Shown here: positions 10,701 through 19,584 of the stretch, piece by piece
Layout: each line of letters begins with the position of its first letter
How positions within the stretch are numbered: the first letter of the stretch is position 1
DNA from: an uncultured Prevotellaceae bacterium
Lineage (GTDB): Bacteria; Bacteroidota; Bacteroidia; Bacteroidales; Bacteroidaceae
Direction: 5' to 3'
DNA: 56,284 nt
Assembly (NCBI GenBank): GCA_946185225.1
Contig: CAMHIM010000003.1
Span: 1 to 56,284 of the forward strand
The notes under the pieces: generated by a model
Database searches by the model: none
What the model saw: only the letters and a program-made list of their open reading frames with translations
What the model was told of the DNA's origin: nothing
Program-made: the position numbers and the translations under genes

Positions 10701-11557
10701 TGAACGACGTGGAATCACTCCACCCGGACCTCATCATCTGCAAGAACGAGATGAACGGCATGACGGGCAGCAAGATGTGCAACGACATCAAGACCCGCCA
10801 CAACATGCAACGCATCAAGTTCGTCCTCATGACCGAAGAGCAGATGACGACACAGGACATGAAGGACCAGAACATCACCCTCTCGGCCGACGACTACCTG
10901 GCCAAGCCCTTCAACCTCCAGGAGGCCATCACGAGGTTCAACAGACTGCTGGGCATCGGAATGGTGGAGATTGACAACAACCTCATCGAAGGCGCCGAGA
11001 CACGACGGCTGGAGGGCCGCAACGCCAGCATGACCACCGCAACGGAAAGCATCAACATGGGCGACTTCAATCCCATGGACGAGACCGCTGCCGACGAGAA
11101 CGACGAGATGAACACCGTGGACATCAAGGTGAAGCGGAACAATACGCTCACAACACTGACTCCGCAGGATAACGGACAGCAGGAAGAGACGGGAAGCTAC
11201 CTGAACGACTACTCTATGGCCGATGCCATGGACCAGCAGCTGCTGAAGAACATCGAGCAGTACGTACTGCAGAACATGAGCCGCGGACAAATCAGCCTGG
11301 AGGAGATGGCCACCGCAATGGGAATGGGCCGTGTACCCTTCTTCCACAAGATTCGCAACATTACCGGCAAGACACCCGCCGAACTCATACGCGACCTGAG
11401 ACTGAAGCACGCATGCATCCTACTCAAGCGCACCAACATCAACATGAGTGAGCTGGCAACAAACATCGGCTTCATGACGGGCGAGAACTTCATCAACATC
11501 TTCAAGGAGAAGTTCGGCATCTCGCCCCTGGAATACAGACTGAAACACAGACAATGA
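7796..11557 (+). CDS. Degenerate hybrid two-component-like regulator: periplasmic beta-propeller + Y_Y_Y, TM, DHp-like remnant, degenerate receiver, AraC-type HTH; no HATPase
   Basis: Repeated GTxxGL/LWIGT propeller blades, TM WWMLVAYAIAIILILYIW, receiver-like VVMFIDDNMDFVKF...LAKPF, C-terminal HTH ISLEEMATAMGMGRVPFFHKIRNITGKTPAELIRDLRLKHA...GFMTGENFINIFKEKFGISPLEYR. Confidence 0.85.
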   Translation: MKTTRRLLLAILLAVPMAVAAVYLFKTLDARDGLTSSQINCIMKDSRGYVWFGTPAGLYRYDGYTFKNFQCNSQDGSSLPDSYIESIQESLDGSLWIKTASGYTIYHPQTETFERDMRQTFNRMGIERQPDIAYIDRHKNLWGYIPNKGIVCYNMQQQLLYEFGYTDDAHGVPQGEVCSISECRDGALIVYTDGRLVCCDVMHQQRTVWSTVELAERHLRKSKSLKAFADQMDNIWLYGQGTLFMYNKSTNVWTTNIGDQLGLTGTGVDNAVNSMAGDRSGNIWIGTDRNGLVRTNVTSHEMEYVEPTSMRSRKRISGIIGVQSIYVDDTDMLWVGTEKSGVALWGQNIYKFEATLNGDISAITEDKNGTIWYGTSDNGIVGYQGPLASLKVTCITSTKDGSLWVGSKQNGLTRIKDGTTRIFSQAKDSVKTLIDDHINALCADNNGNLWIGTDGGLQVYNTRMNSFSAYTRQNRKLMSNNITSLYLASKNRLLVGTGEGLTIITLSTSEVTHLTGNTSNVIKFTNNYVTQVFEDSRGLLWIGTREGVNVLNLTNDKLDYLTEKNGLCNNNICGITEDKNNNIWLTTSNGVSRVVVQRNHEDDTYNYGLYNYNTTDGLQSNEFNIGSILRKKDGNVLLGGLYGVNWVRPKTADETESLPRVMLTQLFIGEEEIITGHDYEGKVILPQALNESSKLELENDQNTFTIKFAAGNYNQSERLQFMYWMEGLEADWTNGDALTHGVTFHDLPSGHYTLHVKAVSAEGAVSNQERTLTITVNRHWLLSWWMLVAYAIAIILILYIWKIGLDQFKEYKRKKKAIINQLKLQRETIMAASDDLRQPMARMTSIISNLADKDASLEEREQLNALHSQMLQVITRVSDMQTSLEHPEEKAKETVQNYYMMDSKGELQLPDLDGGEQLTTEIRVRQSEAPTTKFVVMFIDDNMDFVKFIAARLRYVYDLHIYNNTTKAMNDVESLHPDLIICKNEMNGMTGSKMCNDIKTRHNMQRIKFVLMTEEQMTTQDMKDQNITLSADDYLAKPFNLQEAITRFNRLLGIGMVEIDNNLIEGAETRRLEGRNASMTTATESINMGDFNPMDETAADENDEMNTVDIKVKRNNTLTTLTPQDNGQQEETGSYLNDYSMADAMDQQLLKNIEQYVLQNMSRGQISLEEMATAMGMGRVPFFHKIRNITGKTPAELIRDLRLKHACILLKRTNINMSELATNIGFMTGENFINIFKEKFGISPLEYRLKHRQ

Positions 11558-12831
11558 GAAACAGCAACCTACTCACGAGGATGGTGACAGCCATCCTCGT
11601 TTCCATGTGTATCCCCACCGCAGCCCAGGAAACCTCAGACAGCATCATACGCCACAAACTGGAGGATTACGGCATCCGCTTCTCCGCCAACAACAAGGTG
11701 ACGCTGCTCATGTCCGGGCAGCAGAAGTTCGACGATATGTTCGAAGCCATCCGTCAGGCCCGGCAGAGCGTCCATCTGGAATACTTCAACTTCCGCAACG
11801 ACTCCATTGCCTCGCTGCTCTTCGACCTGCTTCGCGAGAAGCGCCGCGAGGGCGTCGAGGTGCGGGCGATGTTCGACGGCTTCGGCAACGACTCCAACAA
11901 CCAGCCCCTGCTGAAGCACCACCTCGCCAGGCTGCGCCAGGACAGCATCGACATCTGGGAGTTCGACCCCGTCCGCTTTCCCTGGATCAACCATATCTGG
12001 CCTCGCGACCACCGCAAGATAGTAGTCATCGACGGCAACATCGCCTATACGGGCGGCATGAACGTAGCCGACTATTACATAAAAGGTACGGAGCAGGTCG
12101 GCGCCTGGCGCGACATGCATTGCCGTCTGGAGGGCGGTGCCGTCAACCAACTGCAGCTCATCTTCTCACGCATCTGGGAGAAGACCACCGGCGAGGACAT
12201 CTGGAAGCAGAAGTACTTCCGGGCCTACCAGCCCGTCACCGCTACGGGACTGAAGCCCGACACAACGGCAACGGCGGGCCACAAACTGGTGGGCATCATC
12301 AACCGAGAGCCCCGCACGACGAACGACGTCATGCGATACTTCTACGTCAACGCCATCGACGCCGCCCAGGACTCCATACGCATCATCAACCCCTACTTCA
12401 CCCTCATCCCTTCGGTCAAGAAGGCACTGAAGCGTGCTCTGAAACGCGGCGTGAAGCTGGAACTGATGATTTCTGCCAAGAGCGACATTCCGCTGACCCC
12501 CGACTGCGTGTATTATAATGCCTACAAGCTCATGAAGCGCGGTGCCGACGTGTGGGTGTACCAGCCGGGATTCCACCACTCCAAAATCATGATGGTCGAC
12601 GGTCGCTTCTGTACCGTGGGTTCCACCAACCTTGATGCCCGTAGCCTACGGTTCGACTATGAGGAGAATGCCGTCATCATCGACCGCAACACTACGAAGG
12701 AGCTGGACGACATGTTCGACCGCGATAAGCACGACAGTCTGCGCCTCACTCCCGAATTGTGGAAGGAGACACGCTCCGGCTGGAAGAAGTTCGTAGGATG
12801 GTTCTCACACCTGCTGCAACCGTTCCTCTAA
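11554..12831 (+). CDS. Phospholipase D / cardiolipin synthase-like protein with signal peptide
   Basis: Two HxKx4D motifs (DHRKIVVIDGNIAYTGG; HHSKIMMVDGRFCTVGSTNLDARS); N-terminal signal MVTAILVSMCIPTAAQ; ATGA overlap with the upstream regulator. Confidence 0.88.
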   Translation: MRNSNLLTRMVTAILVSMCIPTAAQETSDSIIRHKLEDYGIRFSANNKVTLLMSGQQKFDDMFEAIRQARQSVHLEYFNFRNDSIASLLFDLLREKRREGVEVRAMFDGFGNDSNNQPLLKHHLARLRQDSIDIWEFDPVRFPWINHIWPRDHRKIVVIDGNIAYTGGMNVADYYIKGTEQVGAWRDMHCRLEGGAVNQLQLIFSRIWEKTTGEDIWKQKYFRAYQPVTATGLKPDTTATAGHKLVGIINREPRTTNDVMRYFYVNAIDAAQDSIRIINPYFTLIPSVKKALKRALKRGVKLELMISAKSDIPLTPDCVYYNAYKLMKRGADVWVYQPGFHHSKIMMVDGRFCTVGSTNLDARSLRFDYEENAVIIDRNTTKELDDMFDRDKHDSLRLTPELWKETRSGWKKFVGWFSHLLQPFL

Positions 12832-14927
12832 CGCAGGGAGTCCAGCATGAGCTGTATCTCGTGATCGGCAATGCCGTGAGCAGCTATCAGCGCATGTTCC
12901 GTCCCCATCATCTCCTGCTCCATCTCGTCGGCAGAGATGTTCGTGTCGCCGACATACTGCCGGAACGTCCCCACCGCCCCAATGATATCGCCACTGAACC
13001 ACAGGCAGTAGCCGTAGTTCAGCAGGTCGTCAGCCACCACCTGAGGAGCTGCCAGCAGCTGGTTATAGCGGCTGGAGGCCTGTTCGTACCTGCCGTTACA
13101 TAGCAGTGCCCACGCCAGCACACGGCTCACGTTCTCGTCATCGGGGCTGGTGTACTCCAGCTGGTAAAGAATGTTCAGCGCGTCCTGATAGCGCGTCAGG
13201 TTCAACAAGCAGACGGCCTTGTTGAGCAGGTAGTTCTTCTTGTCGGGAGCCATCGCCAGCAGCTGGTCGTAGGACTCCAGAGCCTCTTCGTATCGCTTCT
13301 CGGCAAACAGAACGCGCGCATATCCCAACACGGGCCACTCCTTTTCCGGTTTCTGCTCCATCACGTACTTCCAGGTATCTGTCAGCGACATGTCCGTCAC
13401 GGCACAAGCCTCCTCCGTCATTCTGCGGCGCAGGAAGAAGGCCGTCATGCCGCCCCGCACACCATCCATTGGTGTGAAGCGGAAAATGTCCATCGCCAGG
13501 AATACCTGACGGTCAAAGGGATTGACAAACTCGCTGCGCTGTGGGTGCAGCCTGAAGAAGCGGTAGAGATCCTGTAGGTATAGTCGGCGCACATAGGCCG
13601 GTTTGCGGAAGTCCTCACCGACAGCACCTTCGTGCAACGCCGCCTCGCCGCGCTCCATCATTGTGCGCATGTCTTCCGGCAGCTGCTTCAGCACCTGCTC
13701 GAAGGCTATAGTGAACGAGTACTTGTCGCTATTGCAGAAAGGTGACTCACGGAGCATCGTCTGCAGGAACTTGTTCTTGCGGATGCGGGTGACGACATCG
13801 GCAATGTCGGGATGATCCATATAGAAGGGAACGAACCAGTTGCTCAACTCCCGGAAGAAGGGAAAGCGCTTCATCTGCGAGAAACCTCCGAAGTAGATGT
13901 CCGAGCCTCGCTTCTGCATGTCCATCATGCGCCGGAAACTGTTCTCCATTTTCTCCATCGCCTCCTCCGAAGCCTCGGGGTGCAGGATGTCGTCCATCAT
14001 GTCCTCGTCTTTTTCCTCGATACCGTTGCGGGTAATGCGGTAGCGGCTGTTTTTCAGCAGCTCAGGCATAATCTCGCTCTGTATCTTCTCGTGGTCATGC
14101 TCGGCATTCTTGCAGTACACCATCTGCTGCTGCAGTTCGCACAACTCCTGACGGCAGTGTTCATTAGCCGTCAGTTCCTCAACAGTCTGGCGCAGCTCCG
14201 GGTAAATATTCTGTCGGCTGTCGTCCAGGGCGAGTACCCATCCCACCAGGGCTCGCTGACGCACCAGCTCGTCGCTGGCAAGACGGTAGACGTCGGTCAG
14301 CAGTCGGAACTTGTAGTAGTCAAAGAAGTGCAGGGACGACAGCGTGACGGCACTCACAATGAGTTGCTGGTCGCTACTGTCGATAGTAGGTGAAAGAAGA
14401 ATTTCCCGAAAAGCCTCGCAGAGCCGCATGCTCCAGCAGCGCGAGGTGAAGATGTAGTCGAAAAGGTCGCTCATCAGCTGCTGGTGGTCGCGATGTAGCG
14501 CCAGGAGCTTCCCCTCTCGGGTGTGCTCCGGTTCCAGTCCGAGTAGCGCCAGGTCGGAGACGAAGTTCTCCATGTCTATTCTCAGAGACGACACTGCCCA
14601 GTCATTTCTTCGTTTGCGGGCCTGGGCATAGACATCATGCAGGAAGGTGCTATTGCGGAGACAGTAGTGTATCTGCAGGTTCGTGCACAGCACGTCGGTT
14701 CTACGCAGTAACTGGTCGTAGACGTTTTCCCGCTCAGGGTCCTGGAATCCCCTCTTCCAGTAGTCGTTCATGAGGTCGTAGTCGGCCTTGACCGCTTTCA
14801 GGCGTTCCGTCGTGTCGTAGCTCAGCTGGTGTGTCAGCAGGTAGTTCTCCAGCAGCAGTAGTGCCTTTCCCAGTCTCCGCTGGCGTATCTCGTCCGAGAT
14901 TTGTGTGAGTTCGTTGCTCTTAACCAT
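12828..14927 (-). CDS. Tetratricopeptide-repeat-containing protein of unknown function
   Basis: 699 aa; C-terminal TPR-like repeats (GYARVLFAEKRYEEALESYDQLLAMAPDKKNYLLNKAVCLLNLTRYQDALNILYQLEYTSPDD). Confidence 0.7.
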   Translation of the reverse strand: MVKSNELTQISDEIRQRRLGKALLLLENYLLTHQLSYDTTERLKAVKADYDLMNDYWKRGFQDPERENVYDQLLRRTDVLCTNLQIHYCLRNSTFLHDVYAQARKRRNDWAVSSLRIDMENFVSDLALLGLEPEHTREGKLLALHRDHQQLMSDLFDYIFTSRCWSMRLCEAFREILLSPTIDSSDQQLIVSAVTLSSLHFFDYYKFRLLTDVYRLASDELVRQRALVGWVLALDDSRQNIYPELRQTVEELTANEHCRQELCELQQQMVYCKNAEHDHEKIQSEIMPELLKNSRYRITRNGIEEKDEDMMDDILHPEASEEAMEKMENSFRRMMDMQKRGSDIYFGGFSQMKRFPFFRELSNWFVPFYMDHPDIADVVTRIRKNKFLQTMLRESPFCNSDKYSFTIAFEQVLKQLPEDMRTMMERGEAALHEGAVGEDFRKPAYVRRLYLQDLYRFFRLHPQRSEFVNPFDRQVFLAMDIFRFTPMDGVRGGMTAFFLRRRMTEEACAVTDMSLTDTWKYVMEQKPEKEWPVLGYARVLFAEKRYEEALESYDQLLAMAPDKKNYLLNKAVCLLNLTRYQDALNILYQLEYTSPDDENVSRVLAWALLCNGRYEQASSRYNQLLAAPQVVADDLLNYGYCLWFSGDIIGAVGTFRQYVGDTNISADEMEQEMMGTEHALIAAHGIADHEIQLMLDSLR

Positions 14928-14933
14928 GCTCTT

Positions 14934-15860
14934 TTAGGAATCTTTTTGCTTCAGCCACGCCCTTGCCCGCTCTATGTCCTGCTGTCGGGGTTCGGCAGCG
15001 TGTGAGAAGCGGATACTCTTCGGCAGCGAGTCGGCCACTTCGCGCTTCACGCCGCAGCAGCGTGACATCAGTTCACCGTAGGCTGCCACTCCCTGTCTGT
15101 TGAGCAGGTCGCAGGCTTGGTTGTAAGCCTTCATCACCAGTTTCAGCTGCTCCTGCCGGGCAGAAGGCTCAAGTGCCTTCTCGCGACAGGCGATAACACC
15201 AAACGAGGCGTCCATCTCACGGGTATCCAGCACCACGGCGTGGTGGGCCATACGGGCGGCGGTGGCCAGCGGCTCCGTGAGGAGCAAGGCATCCATGATG
15301 TTATCCTGAAGCATGCGGAAACGTATGTGCACATCGTTTACCTGAATGCGGAATACGCGCTCGGGCTTCAGTCGTGCCGAATCCACGGCGGCGTCTGCCA
15401 GAAGATCCGTCACCGAGTAGCGTGTCATAGCCACCATGCGGTCGTCCAGGCCCTTGAGCTGTCGGATGCGTGCCGTGCGGTTGGTAACGAGCTGCCAGTA
15501 GGCGTTGGTGGCAGCCACGTAGCGCAGGGGGGTCCCCTGTCCTACCAGCCGTTCGGCCCTCACCAGGTCGGTCACCGCAGCCTCCACACTGCCGCCCGCC
15601 AAGGCGGTGTCACAGTCCATCTGGGCCGTGAAGGGCTTTAGGCGGACTTTCACCCCGAGCGAGTCAAACAGTCCCAGCTCGCGGGCAACGTACAGCGGCA
15701 TGCAGTCCAGCGTCGGCATGACGGCTACCTTGAAGGCTGCTGAGTCCTCCTGCCACAGCCGGTAGCGCTCCGCCCTGTTGAGCCTCTTGGTCTCTTCATA
15801 CGACTGACTACACGCGGCAGCCATCGCCGTCAGAAGCACGATGATAATTAGTTGTTTCAT
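14934..15860 (-). CDS. ABC-type substrate-binding lipoprotein (NMT1/SsuA-like)
   Basis: Lipobox MKQLIIIVLLTAMAAACSQ; FKVAVMPTLDCMPLYVARELGLFDSLGVKVRLKPFTAQMDCDTALAGGSVEAAVTDLV. Confidence 0.75.
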   Translation of the reverse strand: MKQLIIIVLLTAMAAACSQSYEETKRLNRAERYRLWQEDSAAFKVAVMPTLDCMPLYVARELGLFDSLGVKVRLKPFTAQMDCDTALAGGSVEAAVTDLVRAERLVGQGTPLRYVAATNAYWQLVTNRTARIRQLKGLDDRMVAMTRYSVTDLLADAAVDSARLKPERVFRIQVNDVHIRFRMLQDNIMDALLLTEPLATAARMAHHAVVLDTREMDASFGVIACREKALEPSARQEQLKLVMKAYNQACDLLNRQGVAAYGELMSRCCGVKREVADSLPKSIRFSHAAEPRQQDIERARAWLKQKDS

Positions 15861-15908
15861 GATTGCTGCAAAAGTACGCATAAATTTTGGAATATCGAAA
15901 ATTATTAC

Positions 15909-15916
15909 TACTTTTG
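15909..15916 (+). promoter_or_regulatory. -7 box TACTTTTG for radA
   Basis: TAnnTTTG match 8 nt upstream of the radA ATG. Confidence 0.5.
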
Positions 15917-15924
15917 TGCCGTTT

Positions 15925-17310
15925 ATGGCAAAGGAAAAGACAGCTTATGTGTGTTCGAACTGCGGACAGGAGTCACCAAAGTGGATTGGCAAGTGCCCTG
16001 CCTGCGGCCAGTGGAACACGTTCAAGGAAATCAAGATAGCCGCCGACACTCGCCAGCAGGCAGCGACGACGGCCGCGGCATCCGCGGGGCGTATGCTGCG
16101 GGACAACAAGGTGTTAAGGCTTCGTGACATCAGCAGTCACGACGAGCCTCGCATTGACATGCACGATGCAGAACTGAACCGCGTACTGGGCGGCGGGCTC
16201 GTTCCCGGCAGCATCATCCTCCTGGGCGGCGAGCCCGGCATAGGCAAGTCTACCCTATCGCTTCAGACGGCACTGCAGCTGTCAGACAGGCGCATCCTGT
16301 ACGTCAGTGGCGAGGAGAGTGCCCACCAGCTGAAAATGCGTGCCGCGCGGCTGTCAGGCACCACACCAGAGAACCTTCTGGTGCTTTGCGAGAACTCGCT
16401 GGAGAACATCTTCGACCACATCAAGGAAGTACAGCCCGAACTGGTAATCATCGACTCCATCCAGACCATTGCCACCGAGGACGTTGAGTCGTCGGCAGGT
16501 TCCATTGCGCAGGTCCGAGAATGTGCCGCTGCACTGCTACGTTTCGCCAAGACATCAGGCGTTCCCGTCATCCTCATCGGTCACATCACGAAGGAGGGGT
16601 CGCTGGCCGGTCCAAAGATACTGGAGCATATCGTCGATGCCGTCATCCAGTTCGAGGGCGACCAGCACTACATGTACCGGCTGCTACGCGCTATCAAGAA
16701 CCGCTTTGGCAATACGTCAGAGCTGGGCATCTACGAGATGCAGCAGAACGGACTGCGTCAGGTGTCGAACCCTTCGGAGTTGCTGCTGACACAGGACCAT
16801 GAGGGCCTCTCGGGGGTAGCCATCTCGGCCGCCATCGAGGGCATGCGCCCCTTTCTCATCGAGACCCAGGCACTGGTATCGTCTGCTGCCTACGGCACGC
16901 CGCAACGCTCTGCCACTGGCTTCGACCAGCGCCGTCTGAACATGCTGTTGGCGGTGCTGGAGAAGCGCGTCGGCTTCAAGCTGATGCAGAAGGACGTGTT
17001 CCTGAACATCGCGGGCGGCCTACGCGTTACCGACCTGGCCACTGACCTCTCGGTCATTGCCGCCGTGCTGTCGTCAAACGTCGATACCCCCATCGAGGCG
17101 GGCTGGTGCATGGCGGGCGAGGTGGGGCTCTCGGGCGAGGTACGTCCCGTCAACCGTATAGAACAGCGAGTTGCCGAAGCCGAGAAACTGGGTTTCAGCG
17201 ACATCATCATACCCCAATACAACCTGCAGGGGTTCAACCGCAAGAAGTACCACATCAACCTGCATCCTGTCAGGAAAGTCGAGGAAGCCTTGCGGGCCCT
17301 GTTCGGTTAG
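15925..17310 (+). CDS. radA: DNA repair protein RadA
   Basis: MAKEKTAYVCSNCGQESPKWIGKCPACGQWNTF zinc finger; LLGGEPGIGKSTLSLQ Walker A; KNRFGNTSELGIYEM. Confidence 0.97.
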   Translation: MAKEKTAYVCSNCGQESPKWIGKCPACGQWNTFKEIKIAADTRQQAATTAAASAGRMLRDNKVLRLRDISSHDEPRIDMHDAELNRVLGGGLVPGSIILLGGEPGIGKSTLSLQTALQLSDRRILYVSGEESAHQLKMRAARLSGTTPENLLVLCENSLENIFDHIKEVQPELVIIDSIQTIATEDVESSAGSIAQVRECAAALLRFAKTSGVPVILIGHITKEGSLAGPKILEHIVDAVIQFEGDQHYMYRLLRAIKNRFGNTSELGIYEMQQNGLRQVSNPSELLLTQDHEGLSGVAISAAIEGMRPFLIETQALVSSAAYGTPQRSATGFDQRRLNMLLAVLEKRVGFKLMQKDVFLNIAGGLRVTDLATDLSVIAAVLSSNVDTPIEAGWCMAGEVGLSGEVRPVNRIEQRVAEAEKLGFSDIIIPQYNLQGFNRKKYHINLHPVRKVEEALRALFG

Positions 17311-17338
17311 CATTTCTTTTTTTTATCAACACACAATC

Positions 17339-19417
17339 ATGTACAAACCACTTTTCATGAAGCGTGAGGTACTGGTATTCCGTCGCTGGAAGCGTACGGG
17401 ATACGCCCTCTTTGCCTGTCTGGGACGCGAGGTTGTCATCGGGGTGCTGAGCGTGACTATGCTCTCGTCAGTCAAGGCTGTCAGCATCAGCGAGGAGACC
17501 TTCCGCATCGACACCACACAGGTGGTCAGGGAAGTCAGACTCGGCGACGTAGGCGTCACCGGCTCACGCGCCCCGCTTGCGCTTTCGCAAGCAGCGAGAA
17601 TGGTTACTGTACTGTCGCACGATGACATTCAGGGGGCGGCAGTACAAAGTATTAACGACTTACTGAAAATGGCCGTTGGCGTCGATGTACGCCAGCGCGG
17701 CACGCTGGGTTCCCAGACGGACGTCTCCATCCGAGGCGGCACGCAGGAGCAAATCATCGTCCTGCTTAACGGCATCAACATTTGCGACCCGCAGACAGGC
17801 CACAACGTGCTGGACCTACCGGTAGACTTGAGTGAGATTGTGCGCATCGAGGTGCTGGAGGGCCCTGCCGGCCGCACCTACGGCACATCGTCGCTTGTGG
17901 GGGCTGTCAACATCGTGACGCATCCCGCCCCGTCATCAGGTGCCGACATTAGCGTCGAAGGAGGCTCCTTCGGCTACGTCAAGGCGGGCGGCCGGATAAA
18001 CATCCTGCAGAAACGGTGGAACAATCAGGTCAGCGGCAGCTATGCACGCAGCGACGGCTTCAGCCGCTCCGCCGCAGGACGGCTGAACACCGACTTCACG
18101 GGCGGCAAGGCCTTCTACCAGGGGAGCTACGCCGACGGACAGGTATCCATCCGCTGGCATGCCGGATTCTCCGACAAGGGATGGGGTTCCTCCACGTTCT
18201 ATGCCACTCCCCGATGGCAAGCCGATGAGCAGTACGAGCACACGACGAAGCTCCTCGCCGCCGTCCAGGCCGAGACGCTCCAGGGAGCAATCCACCTGCG
18301 CCCCAGCCTCTACTGGCAGCAGCACAGCGACCGCTTCGAGGGCTACCGGGGACGCCCCGACATAATGAAGTACAACTACAACCGCTGCAACGTCTACGGC
18401 GCCAACCTCAACAGCTACTTCGACTGGGCATGGGGCCGCACGGCCTTCGGCGGCGAGCTACGCAACGAGGACCACGTCAGCGGCAACCTGGGAGAACCAC
18501 TCTTCCAGCCCATCCACATCAGCGGCACCGACCGCAAGTATACGCTGGGCATCAATCGCACCAATGTCTCCCTTTTCCTAGAGCACAACGTGCTACTGCA
18601 GAGGCTCACCGTCTCCGCCGGCATCATTGCCGCGCGGAGTTCGTGGAGCACTGGCGGCTGGGGCGTCTATCCAGGTATCGACGTCAGCTACCAGCTCGCA
18701 GCCAGATGGAAGATGTACGCCTCCTACAACACGTCGCTCCGTCTGCCCTCGTTCACAGAGATGTACTACAAACTGCAGGGCTACGCCGCCGACCCTCACC
18801 TGCGTCCTGAAGAGATGCGGGCAATAGAAGTGGGAACGCATTATCAGTTAGAGGGTATCGACACCAAGTTGAGCCTCTACCACCATCACGGCAGGAACAT
18901 GATAGACTGGGTTATGGACACGTCGCAGGGCGACGATGCCGTCTGGCAGAGCGTCAACCACACTGTCATTAACTCCGTCGGTGCAGAGGCCTCGCTGACG
19001 CTGGACCTGCGGCGGCTGCTCACGCTGCCCACAAGCCACACGACGCTACACCTGTCCTGCAACCTGATGAGTCAGGACAAGAAACAGAAACCCAGCTTTG
19101 TGTCACAATACGCGCTGGAGTATCTCAGACACAAGCTCGTAGTCCGCCTACAGAGCTCGCTCTGGCGGCAACTCAGCCTGGGGATGAACGTTCGCTGGCA
19201 GGACCGCATGGGCACCTACACTGGCTTCGACGGACTGGTGCACGACTACCGTCCCTTTGCCCTCGTTGACGCGCGGCTGGCATGGACGGCTCAACGCTAC
19301 ACACTCTATGCCGAGGTGAACAACGTGCTCGACAACCGCAACTACGTAGACTATGGAAACGTGCCGCAGCCTGGCGCGTGGCTCATCGTCGGCGCACGGT
19401 GGCACATCCCCTTCTGA
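17339..19417 (+). CDS. TonB-dependent receptor, BtuB-like
   Basis: Plug DVSIRGGTQEQIIVLLNGINICDPQTGHNVLDLPVDLSEIVRIEVLEGPAGRTYGTSSLVGAVNIVTHPA; barrel end PGAWLIVGARWHIPF. Confidence 0.88.
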   Translation: MYKPLFMKREVLVFRRWKRTGYALFACLGREVVIGVLSVTMLSSVKAVSISEETFRIDTTQVVREVRLGDVGVTGSRAPLALSQAARMVTVLSHDDIQGAAVQSINDLLKMAVGVDVRQRGTLGSQTDVSIRGGTQEQIIVLLNGINICDPQTGHNVLDLPVDLSEIVRIEVLEGPAGRTYGTSSLVGAVNIVTHPAPSSGADISVEGGSFGYVKAGGRINILQKRWNNQVSGSYARSDGFSRSAAGRLNTDFTGGKAFYQGSYADGQVSIRWHAGFSDKGWGSSTFYATPRWQADEQYEHTTKLLAAVQAETLQGAIHLRPSLYWQQHSDRFEGYRGRPDIMKYNYNRCNVYGANLNSYFDWAWGRTAFGGELRNEDHVSGNLGEPLFQPIHISGTDRKYTLGINRTNVSLFLEHNVLLQRLTVSAGIIAARSSWSTGGWGVYPGIDVSYQLAARWKMYASYNTSLRLPSFTEMYYKLQGYAADPHLRPEEMRAIEVGTHYQLEGIDTKLSLYHHHGRNMIDWVMDTSQGDDAVWQSVNHTVINSVGAEASLTLDLRRLLTLPTSHTTLHLSCNLMSQDKKQKPSFVSQYALEYLRHKLVVRLQSSLWRQLSLGMNVRWQDRMGTYTGFDGLVHDYRPFALVDARLAWTAQRYTLYAEVNNVLDNRNYVDYGNVPQPGAWLIVGARWHIPF

Positions 19418-19534
19418 ACGTTTCCAGACGTAATCAACACCCTTTTTGCAAAGTGCACCTTACATAATGAATTGCAGAACGTAAAAAAGTGCTAAATTCT
19501 CCATGTCCGCTTCCCTGTTCTCGGTTAAAAACAG

Positions 19535-19542
19535 TACCTTTG
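19535..19542 (+). promoter_or_regulatory. -7 box TACCTTTG for pgk
   Basis: TAnnTTTG match about 43 nt upstream of the pgk ATG. Confidence 0.55.
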
Positions 19543-19584
19543 CGAAAGAAAAACTGAATTAGTTAAATCGTAAAATCAAACATC

